Source: Proales similis
Lineage: Eukaryota; Rotifera; Eurotatoria; Ploima; Proalidae
Direction: 5' to 3'
Assembly (NCBI GenBank): GCA_019059635.1
Contig: JAGVRJ010000005.1
Span: 682,001 to 746,000, forward strand
DNA length: 64,000 nt
This document shows, piece by piece, positions 32,999 through 44,800 of the stretch. Position 1 is the stretch's first letter. Each line of letters starts with the position of its first letter. The notes below the pieces were generated by a model. The model saw nothing but the letters and a program-made list of their open reading frames with translations. It was not told where the DNA came from and did not search any database. A program made the translations under genes and the position numbers.

Positions 32999-33397
32999 AT
33001 TGCTTTTCTGTTTATCCCATCTATTTAATTACCCAATATTCCCATTTAACCTTGTCATTTAGCCTGCAATTGTCCACAATTATCATTTATCTGTTTCTAT
33101 AAGTTATCCTCACAAATATGTTTGAATAAAAAAATTTCGCAGCGGTTGAAAGCAAACTCATCTAATCAGGCAATAGCTCGTGTAGTCTAGGAGGGAATGG
33201 TTCCACAATTTCGAACCAATCCCTAAACGAAACGTGATTCGAGCGTGCCTGCATCGCGCTCGACTCATGTGCTCAAGTTTATTCTGCTTTCTTGTTGCAT
33301 AAATGTCTTGTGATTCAGATAAAAAAAAACCATTCGATTATTTTCTCATTTTCCAAATCACTAACGTCTTCTTCATTAACGGATCTTGCTCAACAGG
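32999..33397. other. Intergenic
   Basis: 399 bp between two plus-strand genes. AATAAA at about 33125 probably ends the TAX1BP1-like transcript. Nothing else was seen. Confidence 0.45.
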
Positions 33398-34886
33398 ATG
33401 CAGCTGCTGAATATCTTCATAGCACTGAGTCTGGTGACACTTGCACTGGTCAGAGCAGAGCAGAGAAGCTTTCTAAACTCGGCGCTCTACATTCAAAACG
33501 GTTTGTTTGTTTGTTTGTTTGTTTATGATCGAATAAAGCGGCCAAAGCTAACATCTTCAATCTCATCTAGATCGGATTCAAATGAAAGTAGAAGGCGAAG
33601 ATGTGTCTTTTCTGGCCATTGGCGACTGTGAGTAGCCTCCATAGCATAATGTTGCATCCAAATTGCAAATTAAATTGGTTCTAATTTCAGGGGGCGGTCT
33701 TCCTGTTTTCCCTTTCCGGTAAATGAAATCAAACATTCGGCTTAAAACGTCCAAGCTCAACAATTTGAAGTACACTCATCGAGCAATCGGTTTCAAGTCT
33801 AATGACCAAGCTGGGCGACAGCTTTGACACTAAATTTCAACTTGCTCTCGGCGATAACTTTTATTTCACCGGAGTAAAAGATGAAGACGACAAGCGATTC
33901 AAAGTAAGCTCTTTTCTATCTTTGTTCGACCGCACAGTTCCACGATTAAAAAATGTTCGCAGGAAACTTATGAGAATGTGTTCACATCCAAGCGGCTGGC
34001 AGACACGCCTTGGTATGTTCTTCTAGGTGAGGAAAATTAGGATTGTCGACTGCTAACAAGCGATAAAATCCGACTCTATAGGCAATCACGATCATTACGG
34101 CAATGCGTCGGCTCAGATTTCTTACATGAAGAAATCAAAGAGATGGTCGGTGCCAGTTTGTTCTTTCAACTGTTCCGTTTAGCTAAATTTATGTGCAGGG
34201 TGTTTCCCGACTACAACTACACAATTGACATCGAAGCCGGTTCGAGGAACTTGCTGAAAATAATTATGCTTGACACGGTGATTTTGTGCGGCAACAGTGG
34301 CGATGACCACAGCAAACATAAACACCCAAGACACGTTTCAGTGAGAGATAAGCTGCGTGCGAACCAGTATTTTGTTGACCTTGAACGTCAACTGCGCGAG
34401 GCAGCCTCCAGCAATGCCTCTTACATAATTGTCGCCGGGCACTTTCCAGGTAAAGTTGAATATCAATCGATCCTATTGATTGCTCTCTCGTACTGAAATA
34501 TGACTTTTCCAAACTCAGTGTGGTCGATAGCCGAACATGGGCCAACAAAGTGTTTGGTCGATCAACTGCGTCCTTTGCTCCATAAATACGGAGTCTCGGC
34601 TTATTTCTCTGGCCATGACCACAATCTCCAGTTAATTGCTGACAACTATTTAAATCAAACTGTTCAGTATGTGGTGAGCGGCTCGTCAAACTTTGTTGAC
34701 AATAGCACAAAAAATGAGCAAAGCATACCGGCAGACAGCCTTAAGTTTCACTGGGCAGACAACACGAAAATAATCAATGGAGGCTTTTGCCTTGTTCAGA
34801 CCACGCCCCGAAACATGACAATAACTTATTTTGAAACAACTGGCAAAGAGCTTTATCAGACAGTCATTTATCCGCGAAATTTCTAG
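33398..34886 (+). CDS. ACP5: Tartrate-resistant (type 5) acid phosphatase
   Basis: Eight exons (33398-33500, 33571-33627, 33691-33718, 33771-33903, 33963-34026, 34082-34145, 34199-34449, 34519-34886) encode 355 residues. A signal peptide (residues 1-22) precedes a purple acid phosphatase domain. Metal-site motifs appear in order: FLAIGDWGG, LALGDNFYFTG, GNHDHYGN, VAGHFPVWS and FSGHDHNLQ. VWSIAEHGPT is the family's substrate-repression signature. The enzyme is a di-iron phosphomonoesterase of lysosomes or the secretory route. Exon 3 is only 28 bp. The first intron opens with a five-unit TTTG microsatellite (33501-33520). Confidence 0.95.
33501..33520. repeat. TTTG microsatellite in ACP5 intron 1
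   Basis: Five GTTT units directly after the splice donor. Confidence 0.8.
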
Positions 34887-35053
34887 CTCATTCAATTCTA
34901 AGACTTATTTATTCGAAGCGGTCACTTAATCCCGTAGCTTCATCTACTCCTTAGGCTCAGCGCTCATACTTATTGAATAAAGGCAAAATTGCTTATTTTC
35001 GAATTTATTCTTTTCAGCGCCAGACTCAGGCCAGACGCAGGAAAACAATAAAT

Positions 35054-36306
35054 TTAGTAAAGGCGGTATGAAGGGCCCATGGTGCTCTTGATGTAGAGGG
35101 CTCTCACGTTCTGCCAGTTCTTCTTGAGCAGCGAGACCAAGAAGTTGACGGACAACATGATGTTGGAGCCCAACTCTTCAGGCTGCATGTTAACGTTGCC
35201 GACGGCCACGCCCAAGCACAACACCTTAATTGAGAAAAGGGAAAATTAGACAAAATGCATTTTAATTTTTGCGGTCGTTTAGAGGATGGTTGGGCGATTC
35301 TCAGTGCTCTTAAAGGCGGGCCCTACTCATTTAGAGCAGCATCGAATCGCCATTTCTGCGAATGATGATGAAAAGCTTTCAAACTCAGTTCTAGAGCTAA
35401 ATACATTCCAATCATCAGAGTCATGAATGAATTGTGATTTAAAACTTCATCATAGTTGTGAAAGCTGCTTGACTGGATCGGAAACGATTGGATTAAAATT
35501 GGCGCGAAATGAACATACCTTCTTCATCTGGAACTTGATGGTGGCTCTCAACTCCTCAACTTTGGCGGGCAGGTTGTCGTTGGGGCCAAGAGGGGTAGGG
35601 AACTTGCCGGCCTTGTTGAGACCACGACCCAACACCTTCTGAAGCTGCTTGATCACAGAGTCAGAAGCCAAGAAAGCGTCGTATGACTTGGCCAATTTGG
35701 CAACAGGCTTCTTGGCCTTGTTCAACTTTTTCAAGTCGTCAAGAGTCATGCACGGGATGCCGTTGGCCTTAGCCTCGTCACAGTGTTTCTCGTCACCGAG
35801 CACGCAGACTTTGAAGCCCGGTCGTGGCACATACTTGAGCCTTTAAAAATGCAATGGTTAAGCTAACGCAACTCGCACCGTGTCCTGTTGTTGATTGAAT
35901 TTGCAAGCGGTTCAATTAATAGCCGGCTCTTTCCAAGAGAGCCTACCCGGATTTATTTAAGACCCCACGGGTAAGGGTCCGCCCGCCTTGATGGCATGGC
36001 TACCTGTTTTTTCACTCACAAATGCCGCGCTTTCAATCAAAAACAGGTGAAAAAGTAGCGGCACTGAGGGCGACTAACCTAACGGTGCCGGCGAAACGCT
36101 TGTCTCTGCTCGGATCGTAGTTTTTCAACGCAATTTGGAGTTCGACAGTCTCGAGGAACTTTCGCTGCTTGGTCTCCTTCGAGTTCTGGAGGAGCAAAGC
36201 AACGTTCTCGTTGATGGTCTCACGTGAAAGCTTACTGTTTTAATTCGATTTTAATCTTCTATTTTTTTTAGAAATCGACTAATTGATTTCGGTTCGCTTA
36301 CCTCAT
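35054..36306 (-). CDS. RPL10A: Ribosomal protein L10A (uL1)
   Basis: Four coding exons (36302-36306, 36079-36234, 35519-35840, 35054-35224) give 217 residues, the usual length. Landmarks: [119 protein letters not shown]. It is the L1-stalk protein of the cytosolic 60S subunit. The first coding exon is just five bases (ATG AG), so the second codon is split by intron 1, an arrangement common in ribosomal protein genes. Introns 2 (238 bp) and 3 (294 bp) are four to five times longer than local introns. Intron 3 hosts a snoRNA. Confidence 0.95.
35374..35466 (-). ncRNA. Box C/D snoRNA in RPL10A intron 3 (SNORD44-like)
   Basis: A 93-nt element on the gene strand. The ends form a perfect 8-bp terminal stem (AGCTTTCA with TGAAAGCT). 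Box C is ATGATGA, 13 nt in; box D is CTGA, 11 nt before the end; an internal TGATGA serves as C'. Directly upstream of box D lies TTAGCTCTAGAA, a 12-nt complement of the invariant 18S rRNA sequence UUCUAGAGCUAA. Human SNORD44 carries almost the same guide (TTAGCTCTAA before box D) for 18S A166. By the D+5 rule the target here is the A of UUCUA, two bases 5' of the SNORD44 site. The call rests on boxes, stem and guide together. Confidence 0.85.
35841..36078 (-). other. RPL10A intron 2 with inverted repeats
   Basis: 238-bp intron, unusually long and GC-rich in its centre. Inverted repeats: 36002-36012 with 36039-36048 (10 bp), 35961-35966 with 35975-35979, and GGCTCT/AGAGCC at 35925-35943. It could contain a folded RNA such as an H/ACA snoRNA, but no convincing H box plus ACA tail was fixed. 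Confidence 0.3.
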
Positions 36307-36859
36307 TTTCTTCTATTTTCAAAAGCTAGCTTGTTCTCTAACTCCAATAGGATTCGTAGAATTTCAAAGCCAAGCGAGCAGCAGTTTTATACCATCAGAG
36401 GGCACGTTTCTCAAGCAATCAGTTTCAAAATTCAACTTGAACTGTTTGAGAAAATTCCAGGGTAGGAGGCGAGTAATTTTGTCTTGGCGATTTCGCCTCA
36501 TCTGCGGTTCACGCTGAATGAAACAGTTCAGATTAGCGAGCAAAACAAGCTGAACTTGCGGTGAAAAGTTGCCTTATGCTTTTGGTGCCCCTCGTCCGAA
36601 GCCAAGTTGACGTCAAGTGCCGGACGTTTTGTCAAGTAAGCATTCAATGTCCGGCATGAATATTTTGCGCAAATTTGAATTTAATATTCATACATGTCGG
36701 ATGCCAGACCAGACTGAATAATAATGATTGAATAAATGCAATGCATTCAATTATTATGCAATTATTAAAACCATTTTGAGGTCAAATGGCTTAATTTTCA
36801 CTTTTGTTTACGCTCATATTTTACTAGATAATTGAATCTCGACTGGCCTTTGAAACGTA
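36307..36859. other. Divergent promoter region, RPL10A / makorin
   Basis: 553 bp between two divergent start codons. No TATA box or clear oligopyrimidine start was identified. No other gene is supported. Confidence 0.4.
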
Positions 36860-38204
36860 ATGGCCTCCAATCACGGAGACGACGCAGCCAGAAGGCCGTG
36901 CAAGTAAGAATTTCAAGCTGTTGAGTGAGTTCAAACAATTCAAGCAATTTTACTTGTGAAGGTACGCTGCGATGGGCGCTTGCCGGTTTGGCAGCAAATG
37001 CCTGTTCTCGCACGAAAATTCGGATAGAGCGCTTCAGTCGCTTGTTTGCAAATACTATTTGATGGGAACGTGCATGTACGGAGATAGCTGTCACTACAGA
37101 CACGAGCGACAGAATAACAGTCGAGCTGAACGACGAGCAGAAACCAAAGAATCAAATCAGCCGCTCGTATCTCGTCTGCAGAAGAAGCCAGAGCTGAAGA
37201 CAACTCTTGAGACCAATCTACCGGTGGTGGACGAAAACAAGCCGAAACCTACTTCGTTCTACGAGGCTCTGACTGGACAAAAGCAATGGGACAAGGAGCC
37301 GGACATGTACGATCCAGAGTATGTGGAGTATTTGAAGTCGAAGAAAAAGTCAGCGCACGATAGTATGCAGCGAGCGGTTTGTCCCTATTTTGAAAAATCA
37401 TTTATCTGTCCGTATGGCGAGTCGTGCGAGTATCTGCACGGTGTCGAATGTGATATTTGCAACCTGCCATGCTTGAATCCAAACGATCCAGAACAGCAAG
37501 AACAACATCGACGCGAGTGTATGCAACGAGTCGAAAGCGAAATGGAAGAGGCGTTCGCTGCGCAACGAAGCGCGGACAAAGTCTGCGGCATCTGCATGGA
37601 AGTCGTATGGGAGAAAGACAACGAGACAGAGCGGCGATTCGGAATTCTTGAGAACTGCAATCACATATTTTGTCTAAACTGCATACGAAAGTGGAGAGCG
37701 TCCAAGTCGTACGAGAATAAAGTTGTAAAAGCGTGTCCAGAATGCCGCGTCAAATCAGACTTTGTCACTCCCAGTCAGTTTTGGTTCGAAGACACTCAAA
37801 ACAAGAATAGGATCATAAATGAGTATAAACAAAGCCTTAGGTAACCTGAGTGCTCTCACTTGCCTCTCTCTCTCTCTCTAAACGCTTCTATCGTTTAAAG
37901 TAAAACCCCGTGTAAATACTTTAAAGAAGGCGACGGTGAATGCCCGTTCGGCAACAAATGCTTTTACTTGCATCGAAATAAAGACGGAACAATTGCTCAA
38001 CTGCCCGATCCGACAAAAAGGCGTCGATTCGATCGTTTCGGAAACTTGGACGCCTACTCGAATATAATACGAGTGGATTTTAATTTTTCGGACGACAGCG
38101 AAGACGAATACTTTCATTTCGGCTATCTGGACTATAATTCTCTGTTCGAGTTGGACGACGATTCAGAATCCGAATGGGAACACTTTCTGTCCTTTTTCTC
38201 TTAA
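36860..38204 (+). CDS. MKRN1: Makorin-family E3 ubiquitin ligase
   Basis: Three exons (36860-36903, 36962-37840, 37901-38204) encode 408 residues. The order is makorin-specific: C3H1 finger CKYAAMGACRFGSKCLFSH, C3H1 finger CKYYLMGTCMYGDSCHYRH, a spacer, C3H1 finger CPYFEKSFICPYGESCEYLH running into the makorin Cys/His motif (CDICNLPC...HRREC), a C3HC4 RING (CGICMEVV...CNHIFC...CPECR), and a last C3H1 finger CKYFKEGDGECPFGNKC in exon 3. Makorins bind RNA and ubiquitinate translation and RNP factors. The tail is acidic and aromatic. The vertebrate MKRN1/2/3 split cannot be resolved here. Confidence 0.93.
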
Positions 38205-38613
38205 GCTCTGAGATTGGACCAAATGCATCTAATTGTATTCGAGTGTGTTCCGCCATAAGCTTCAGTTACTCTTCAATTCCCTTTTTCGACTACATTTAAC
38301 ATCGAAAATAGATTAAAGCATAAAGCGACAGCAAAGAATCAGCAAAAATATTTCACTTATTTATGTGACTATTTTAATTTGATATAAAAATTAATTAGTA
38401 AGAAATCTTTTTGCTCATTTTTCGGACAGTAACAAAGCTGGCCACAGCGGCACATGCAAGCCCATGCATGATGTTAAGTTGGCTTTGGTGTTTGGTAAGT
38501 ATATCCAAATTTCGAATGCATCAAAGTTGAAAGGATTTTGGGAAAGAGAGACTAGTCGTTCGGGCAAAGACACACAGAGCATCAGGATTCATTTCATCAG
38601 CTGGGCTCTATCA
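38205..38613. other. Intergenic
   Basis: 409 bp between makorin and PRPF18; AT-rich, nothing recognised. The frame upstream of the PRPF18 ATG is open but unlike the family. Confidence 0.4.
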
Positions 38614-40116
38614 ATGGATTTTTTAAAAAAGGAAATCGAGCGTAAGAAAAAGCAACTGGAAGAGGCCAAAGTGCTGGTAATTAGAGCAATTGACTTTGCT
38701 AAATTGAATGACAACGGGCATTCTTTAAATCAATTCGGCAAAACAGGACGGGCAGAAAAAGTACTTTAAACGTGGAGAGTTCGAGAAAAAAGAAACCGAA
38801 GCCTACTTGCAGCGATTAAATAATAAGCAAAAGTTCGAAGCCGAAGAAGAAGCTGAAAATCGAAGAGTGAGCTATTTTACTCTCACGGTTTCGGTTGTTT
38901 AAAATTGACTGTTGAATTTCAGCTGAAAAAATTGAAAGAAGAGCAGCGACACGAGGAACAAGATAAAAAGATACCTCGACATGAAGTGTGTTCGATTGCG
39001 AAGAATTTCTGTTTTCCTCTGTCTAGACTCAAGCTCTTTACAGGTGGTAAGAAGACTGAGAGAAAAAGGAGAGCCGATCAGGTTGTTTGGAGAGAGCGAT
39101 TCGGACGTTATTAGACGATTGCAGCTGATCGAGACTCGCGAGCCAAAAGAAGTCGGAATGACAAACGACTTTCGCACGGCGCTTGAGCAAACGGAAAAAG
39201 ACTCGATCAACGAGCTGGTCACATCAGTCAAAGACGAAGAAGACGACGAGAAAAAAGCGTCCAAGACCGAAGTCGAGTTTGTTGACGAGGGGATCAGCTT
39301 GAACGAAATAATGGTACCAAATCTCAAATTCCGTCTATTCATCAATCAATTCAATTGGTTTCAATTTTCTCTGGTTCTTTAGGAACTGAGCAAGAAAGTA
39401 AAAGAAAAGCTGAGCGAGAACGAGAAACGTACCACCCAGTGCGATCTGGTTCTGAAGCATATAAACGTAAGTTGATCCAAAGATCTGGCCTCACAATGTT
39501 TGCCTCAACCCAATTCTTAAGTTTGTCATAAAAAAATGGGGCCAAGCGCTCAACAATCGAAATTTCGACGAGAAAATGACAAAAAAAGGACGAATTGAGA
39601 CCGCGCTCTACAATCAAACATCATCTTATCTTAAGCCGCTAATTCGAAAGCTCATGGATAGAGTGAGATTTCTACGTTGACATTTGCCTCACATCTTATC
39701 CAACATTTTCGATTCAAAGTCATTACCGGACGATATTCTCGACTCACTGGTCAAAATTTCGCATCAACTTACCGAGCGAAATTACATAAAAGCGAACGAG
39801 CATTTCCTGGAAATGGCCATCGGAAACTCACCTTGGCCGATCGGTGCGACTATGGTCGGAATTCATGCACGTCCTGGCCGTGAGAGAATCTCTTCCAAGC
39901 ACGTGGCCCGTAAGTTATCAATTCTCATTAGTTCCGAGTGATTGCGCTAATATGCTGCGCTCAATTTCAGATGTCTTGAACGACGAGACTCAGCGCAAGT
40001 ACATTCAGGCGGTGAAGCGGCTCATCAGCAAATGCCAGGAATATTTTCCCACCGATCCATCGAAGTGTGTGGAATATGGTATCAAGAACGAGAACATCAC
40101 CAACATACCGAAGTGA
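38614..40116 (+). CDS. PRPF18: Pre-mRNA splicing factor 18
   Basis: Eight exons (38614-38676, 38747-38866, 38923-38985, 39044-39313, 39383-39466, 39522-39662, 39720-39909, 39971-40116) encode 358 residues, close to the 342 of human PRPF18. The N-terminus is [19 protein letters not shown]. The PRP4/PRP18 splicing-factor motif is [19 protein letters not shown]. The conserved C-terminal helical domain contains [38 protein letters not shown] and [15 protein letters not shown]18 acts in the second catalytic step, in 3' splice-site choice. Start at 38614 chosen because MDFLKKEI matches the family start. Confidence 0.95.
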
Positions 40117-40635
40117 CTCACTCCTCGTATCCTTTCGCTCTTTTTCATTTCAAACAAACACGCCCAAGCGTTTGACTTATTTGATATAGGCGAGAGATTC
40201 GTTTGTTAAATTTGTGAATATATTGATAATAAAAGCGAGAGCTGTTGCTTCTTTCCTTATTCGATCTTTGAAAAAGCTCAGTTTCAGTGAGCTCAAACGT
40301 GACATCAATTCATTTTCGTATAGGAAAAGCGAAGCGCCTTAAGCAATGTGCAGCACCTTCAGGTCTTGAAAAGTCAAGAGAGACAGATCAGTAAACTGGT
40401 TGCTCAGAGAACAGACGTGATATTGCTGACTCTTACATAAATGCACATAATACGCGAATGAATTCATTTATAAGAGAAGAAACAGCGAAAAACCGATGAT
40501 CTACGCATGCATTTCACAAGCTGATTATAGCGTCTCAAACTTCAACTTAAAAGTTTTCGTTGCCTTGGAGGCGATCGAAAGCGGAAATTTTCTTTTAAAC
40601 CTTTTTAACAAGCGTTCGAACGTTAGAAATTCAAG
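40117..40635. other. Intergenic
   Basis: 519 bp; AATAAAA near 40230 is the likely 3' end of PRPF18. No other feature. Confidence 0.45.
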
Positions 40636-41593
40636 ATGGCGTCCAAGATTCCTGTGTTTTTGATCGGCGTCGGCTCGTTCAACCCGGTGACCATGATGCA
40701 TTTAAGAATGTTCGGTAAACTGCTCTCAGTGCGCATAATTCTGGAGTAAAGCGAGAAATTTTCACAGAATTGGCGAGAGACTTTTTCAACTCAACCGATC
40801 GCTATCAAGTCAAGTCCGGAATCATTTCACCTGTGAGTGACGGCTACCGTAAGCAGGTAATCGAACGTTCAGAATCTTACATTGAAAGCCTTTGGTTCAA
40901 ACTTGATTCAACAGGGCCTGCTGAATGCTACGCACAGATGCGAGATGGTTCGTCTAGCCCTTGGTTCTTCGAATTGGATCGAGCTCAGCACTTGGGAGTC
41001 GGACAAACCAGAATGGACGCCAACAGTTGAAGTTCTCTCTCATCATAGATCGCAAATTGAACAGTCGCATGGCTCAGAGATTCGCCTTGTGCTCATTTGT
41101 GGTGGAGACATTGTTGAAAGCTTTAGCACGCCGAACTTGTGGCGAGAAGATCATGTAAGTCGATCTTTGTTCGTCTACTATGAAGAAACTTAAAGCTTAA
41201 CATACGCTTCAGATGCAGGAAATCGTTTCCAAGTATGGACTTGCCGTCATCCGAAGGCCCGGCACCCAGCCAGAAAAGCATATTTATGAATCAGACATAC
41301 TCTACAAGCATCGAGTGAGTATTCGCCGAATAAGTCCCATGCAATTCAATGCTCATGTTCTTCTATTTAAAAGCACAATATTCATTTAATCGATGAATGG
41401 GTAACAAACGACTTGAGCTCTACCAAAGTCAGGTAATTGCCAGGGTTTATCTGCTTCGCTCGTTACTCTTCTTTATCAGAGCTGATTTGCCTTCAATCTG
41501 AATAGGAGAGCGATTCGCAGAGGAGAAAGTGTTAAATATCTCATTGCCGACGAGGTAGAGAATTATATTCGGAAGAATGGTCTTTATTTGTGA
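40636..41593 (+). CDS. NMNAT: Nicotinamide/nicotinic acid mononucleotide adenylyltransferase
   Basis: Six exons (40636-40714, 40768-40856, 40915-41154, 41213-41314, 41374-41432, 41506-41593) encode 218 residues. NMNAT joins NMN or NaMN with ATP to make NAD+ or NaAD. Seen: the nucleotidyltransferase motif GSFNPVTMMHLRMF (GxFxPx(T/H)xxH), RYQVKSGIISPVSDGYRK, WIELSTWES, LICGGDIVESF, TPNLWREDH, and the second signature DLSSTKVRRAIRRGESV. It is shorter than human NMNAT1 (279) and lacks the nuclear-localisation insert between the substrate loop and the GGD motif. No presequence is evident, so cytosolic location is possible. Confidence 0.93.
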
Positions 41594-41855
41594 TTATCGA
41601 AAATACACTTATTCATTGTTTTTGAGCATCTCTTTTCTTGAATCTGGAAAATGTTAAAAAAAAGAAATATTTTTTTTAAGATTCGATTTGCTTTGTATTC
41701 AATGAAAAAAGCATCAAGTGCGTTAAGATGACCAGCTGTTTAGAAGCAAACAGGTTTTACTTAAAAATGTACGGAAGTGCGGTCAAAGATCCGAGGATGA
41801 AATAATTCGACGAATCTTTCTCTTTTAAATGAAACATATCGCTTAAAGCCATCGT

Positions 41856-44800
41856 TTATGGTTGCCTATCAATGAATCTAAAATTAGATGAATTCAAGCC
41901 CGTGATCACAAGTCGATGTCGCCCGAACGAAGCAAAAGTGCTGTAGCCTCGTCCAAAGTTTTCTAAAAAATTTGCTCCGCCATTAAAACTTTGAGCTTGA
42001 TCAGGCAGAGGTCTAAGACAAGCATGGTTCACCTGGGCGCTTTTGGTTCGTTGAAAAGTTCTCGTTTCAGAGTCTTCGTTCGATTGGAAGCTTGAGTTTG
42101 TCCAGATGTTTTGTGATGAGTTGTGGTTCGAGTCATTCATTTTGGTCTTGAGCCAGTTTACAACCCATTCCCAGAGATTGGCAGTTCTAAGCAAATGGTC
42201 TCGGCAATTTGAACAGCTTGACCAAGCCGGTTAAGAAACAAAATTTGCGAATTTGGTGCGGCATCCTTACTTATTGGCCAATGTCACAATTAGCTTGATA
42301 CATTGATAAGACTTTTTGGCATCAGAGTTCTGGCTCGATTTGATAATCTCCAAGAGGCCCTGCACTCCTTCAGTTGAATCACCTTCGAGTGCAAGAATGA
42401 ACCTCTGAAGTTGAAGCGGATCGTTCATCATCTGAGTATTTAATTTTTCAATCAACTCGACAGCCTCATCTTGAGGTTTTGAGAATTATCTAGCTTACGA
42501 TCATATTCTTGAGCACATTGAGAACTTTTTTTATTTCGTTTGACGATGCTGTGGTCACGTGGACCAGAATCTGCTTGATCATGTTTTGGGTGAACGACTG
42601 ATTGCAGTAGCAGCAATTCAGCACCATTTGCGTTGTTTTAATCAACGAAGCTTGGCTAATGTGTTCAAACGCAAAGACCAACTAAAAGAAAGATCGTTTT
42701 TTCTCAGAAGCGCCTAAAAACTGGGCCACAATTGGGATGAGGACTTGCCTCCTTCAAGAATCTGTTTGATAAGGCGCCGAATAGCTGCACTTGCATGTCA
42801 GTTGGAACTGGAAGCAGACTGCCGTCCTCTCTTGGCCATTCAAATTTGTCGGTCTCGAACTTGGACTGAATATCGAACGGACTGTCGAGGCTCCTCTCGA
42901 TCTCCATGTAACTTGAAGTCTCGTTACTTTTGTCGGCCAATGACACGTCTTGGTGAACTGGCGTTCAAACTTTTGCAACAAGTTTAGCAACGGCGGTGAA
43001 CATACCACAGGTCTTTAACGCCAATATGTTGCATTTGAGCACCAATGAAGCTATAAGTTCAAAAACAACGCCAAGCTCGCGAAGCTGAAATGATGACCAG
43101 CGTCTGGTTGAGGTCTCCTGGAAATTCCAAGTTTTAAGAAATCCTTTTCGGCAAGAGCAAGGCATCTCACCTCGCCTTTGCTGGCGGCCGGGCTTCCCAG
43201 CAGAAAGTTGCAGAGCTTTGAAAACAAGCTCATGCCTAGTAGCTCTTTGCTCACATCCAGCGACTGAAAATAAACCTTAGCGCAAGAATCGGGCGATTAG
43301 GGCAAAAAAGGAACAAACCATATTGGCGCACGACTGAAGAAGAACAAAATATTCGCTTGAAGTCTTGAACGAGTCGACAAACGATTTGTCCAGTAGATTG
43401 ACCAGACTGGTGAGAATGTTTAATAGGTTCGCATTGGAAGTCGGCTGTTGGCCGAATACGTTTACTAAACTACTCAGGCAGCATTCGAATATTTGCGCAC
43501 AGGCGTTTCTGACTTCGTACTGGGGACATTCAATGAGGAAATGTTTGATGAAGCTCGTGTGCGCTTCTTGGCTAACAATAAAATTGAGAACGGAGCTAGC
43601 AGCCACCTGACTGCCAGTGCACAACTCTCTGACCAATGAGAGCCACTTGTCCATGTCTAATCGAAGGTGTCGGCTCGTCTTGAAATAAGTGTCGAACAGA
43701 AACTCCATCGCCAGTTGACTTGACTCAACCATGAACATCTCTCTGCTCTTGTTAGTTTCGTCGAAGGCACTCACATCATTTTCCTGTTTTGAAAACGAAT
43801 CGTTGCTTGAAATGAGCGATTCATTGTTCTAGATTATGCAGCATTTACCTTGAAAATCTGCACAATATCGAACACGAATTCAAAATAGTTGACGTCGAAT
43901 ATCTCTCTGTTCTTGCAAAACTCCAGATTTTCGGTGTGCACAGCGCGTTCGATTGCAGCCGGCAGAGCGTTCTTGAACAAATGTGTCTCGTCTCCTTTAC
44001 TGACCAGTTCGGCCAGTTCACTGAAACTGTCGTGCGAGAACTGCCCTTTTCTACGTCCTCAATTAGTTGAGCGAGACAAAATGGAACACAGCCTTCAGAT
44101 CGCTTACCCTGAAGCAGCCGAATGAGAGTGTTGGCGAGGCTTTTGACTGAGTTCTGCTCGCTTGTTCAATGTGCTGGGTTGAGCATATTCCGGTTCTTTG
44201 TAGAACAACATGTAGCCGCTCCAATATCTCACTCGCTCCTCGGGAAGCATTCGGTACTCGCTCGATTTGACAAACGTGCCGCCAAAGCACTCTTCGATCA
44301 TTGTGGCCTCATTAAAATCGACCTCTTCTACTTTGGTGTCGTTGAATTTGTACCATTTCTCGTTTGACCAGCGTGCTCCCGGCTCATTCGATTCAGACAG
44401 TCCGCTCTCATTAAATGACTGATTCAACTGCTCGAGCTCGATTATTTCCTGTTCAGGATCTACTCGACTCGGCGACTCTTTGCCTCTTATAAACGAATAG
44501 TAATGACCCGCATTCGCCTGTCCGCTATGAACAACTACGCCAACGAGTTCGTATTTCAAATTCTGTCCGTTCAAAACGACCTGCGCCAAGTCAATGTCCA
44601 TATCAGAGTTGGCCGCTTCTTTCGACTCTTTGTTTATGTAATCGTAGGTGTACGGCTCGAGGTCCAGTCGTCGAGGAAACGAGAAATAATCGTCGAACTT
44701 GAGCGATCTGTTTGACTCCCAATCGTAGTCGAAACGCTTCAATTGAATGCAAAGATACTTGGGCAGTTTCTTTATGCAGGTGCGTTTGATGGCCGACCTC

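Noticed and set aside
37385-37664. Cysteine-rich minus-strand frames opposite makorin
   Set aside because: Cysteines arise from the complement of Ala/Thr-type codons in the RING region; the plus-strand makorin frame is unambiguous.
38464-38613. Longer N-terminus for PRPF18
   Set aside because: Upstream residues do not resemble the family, whose start matches MDFLKKEI at 38614.
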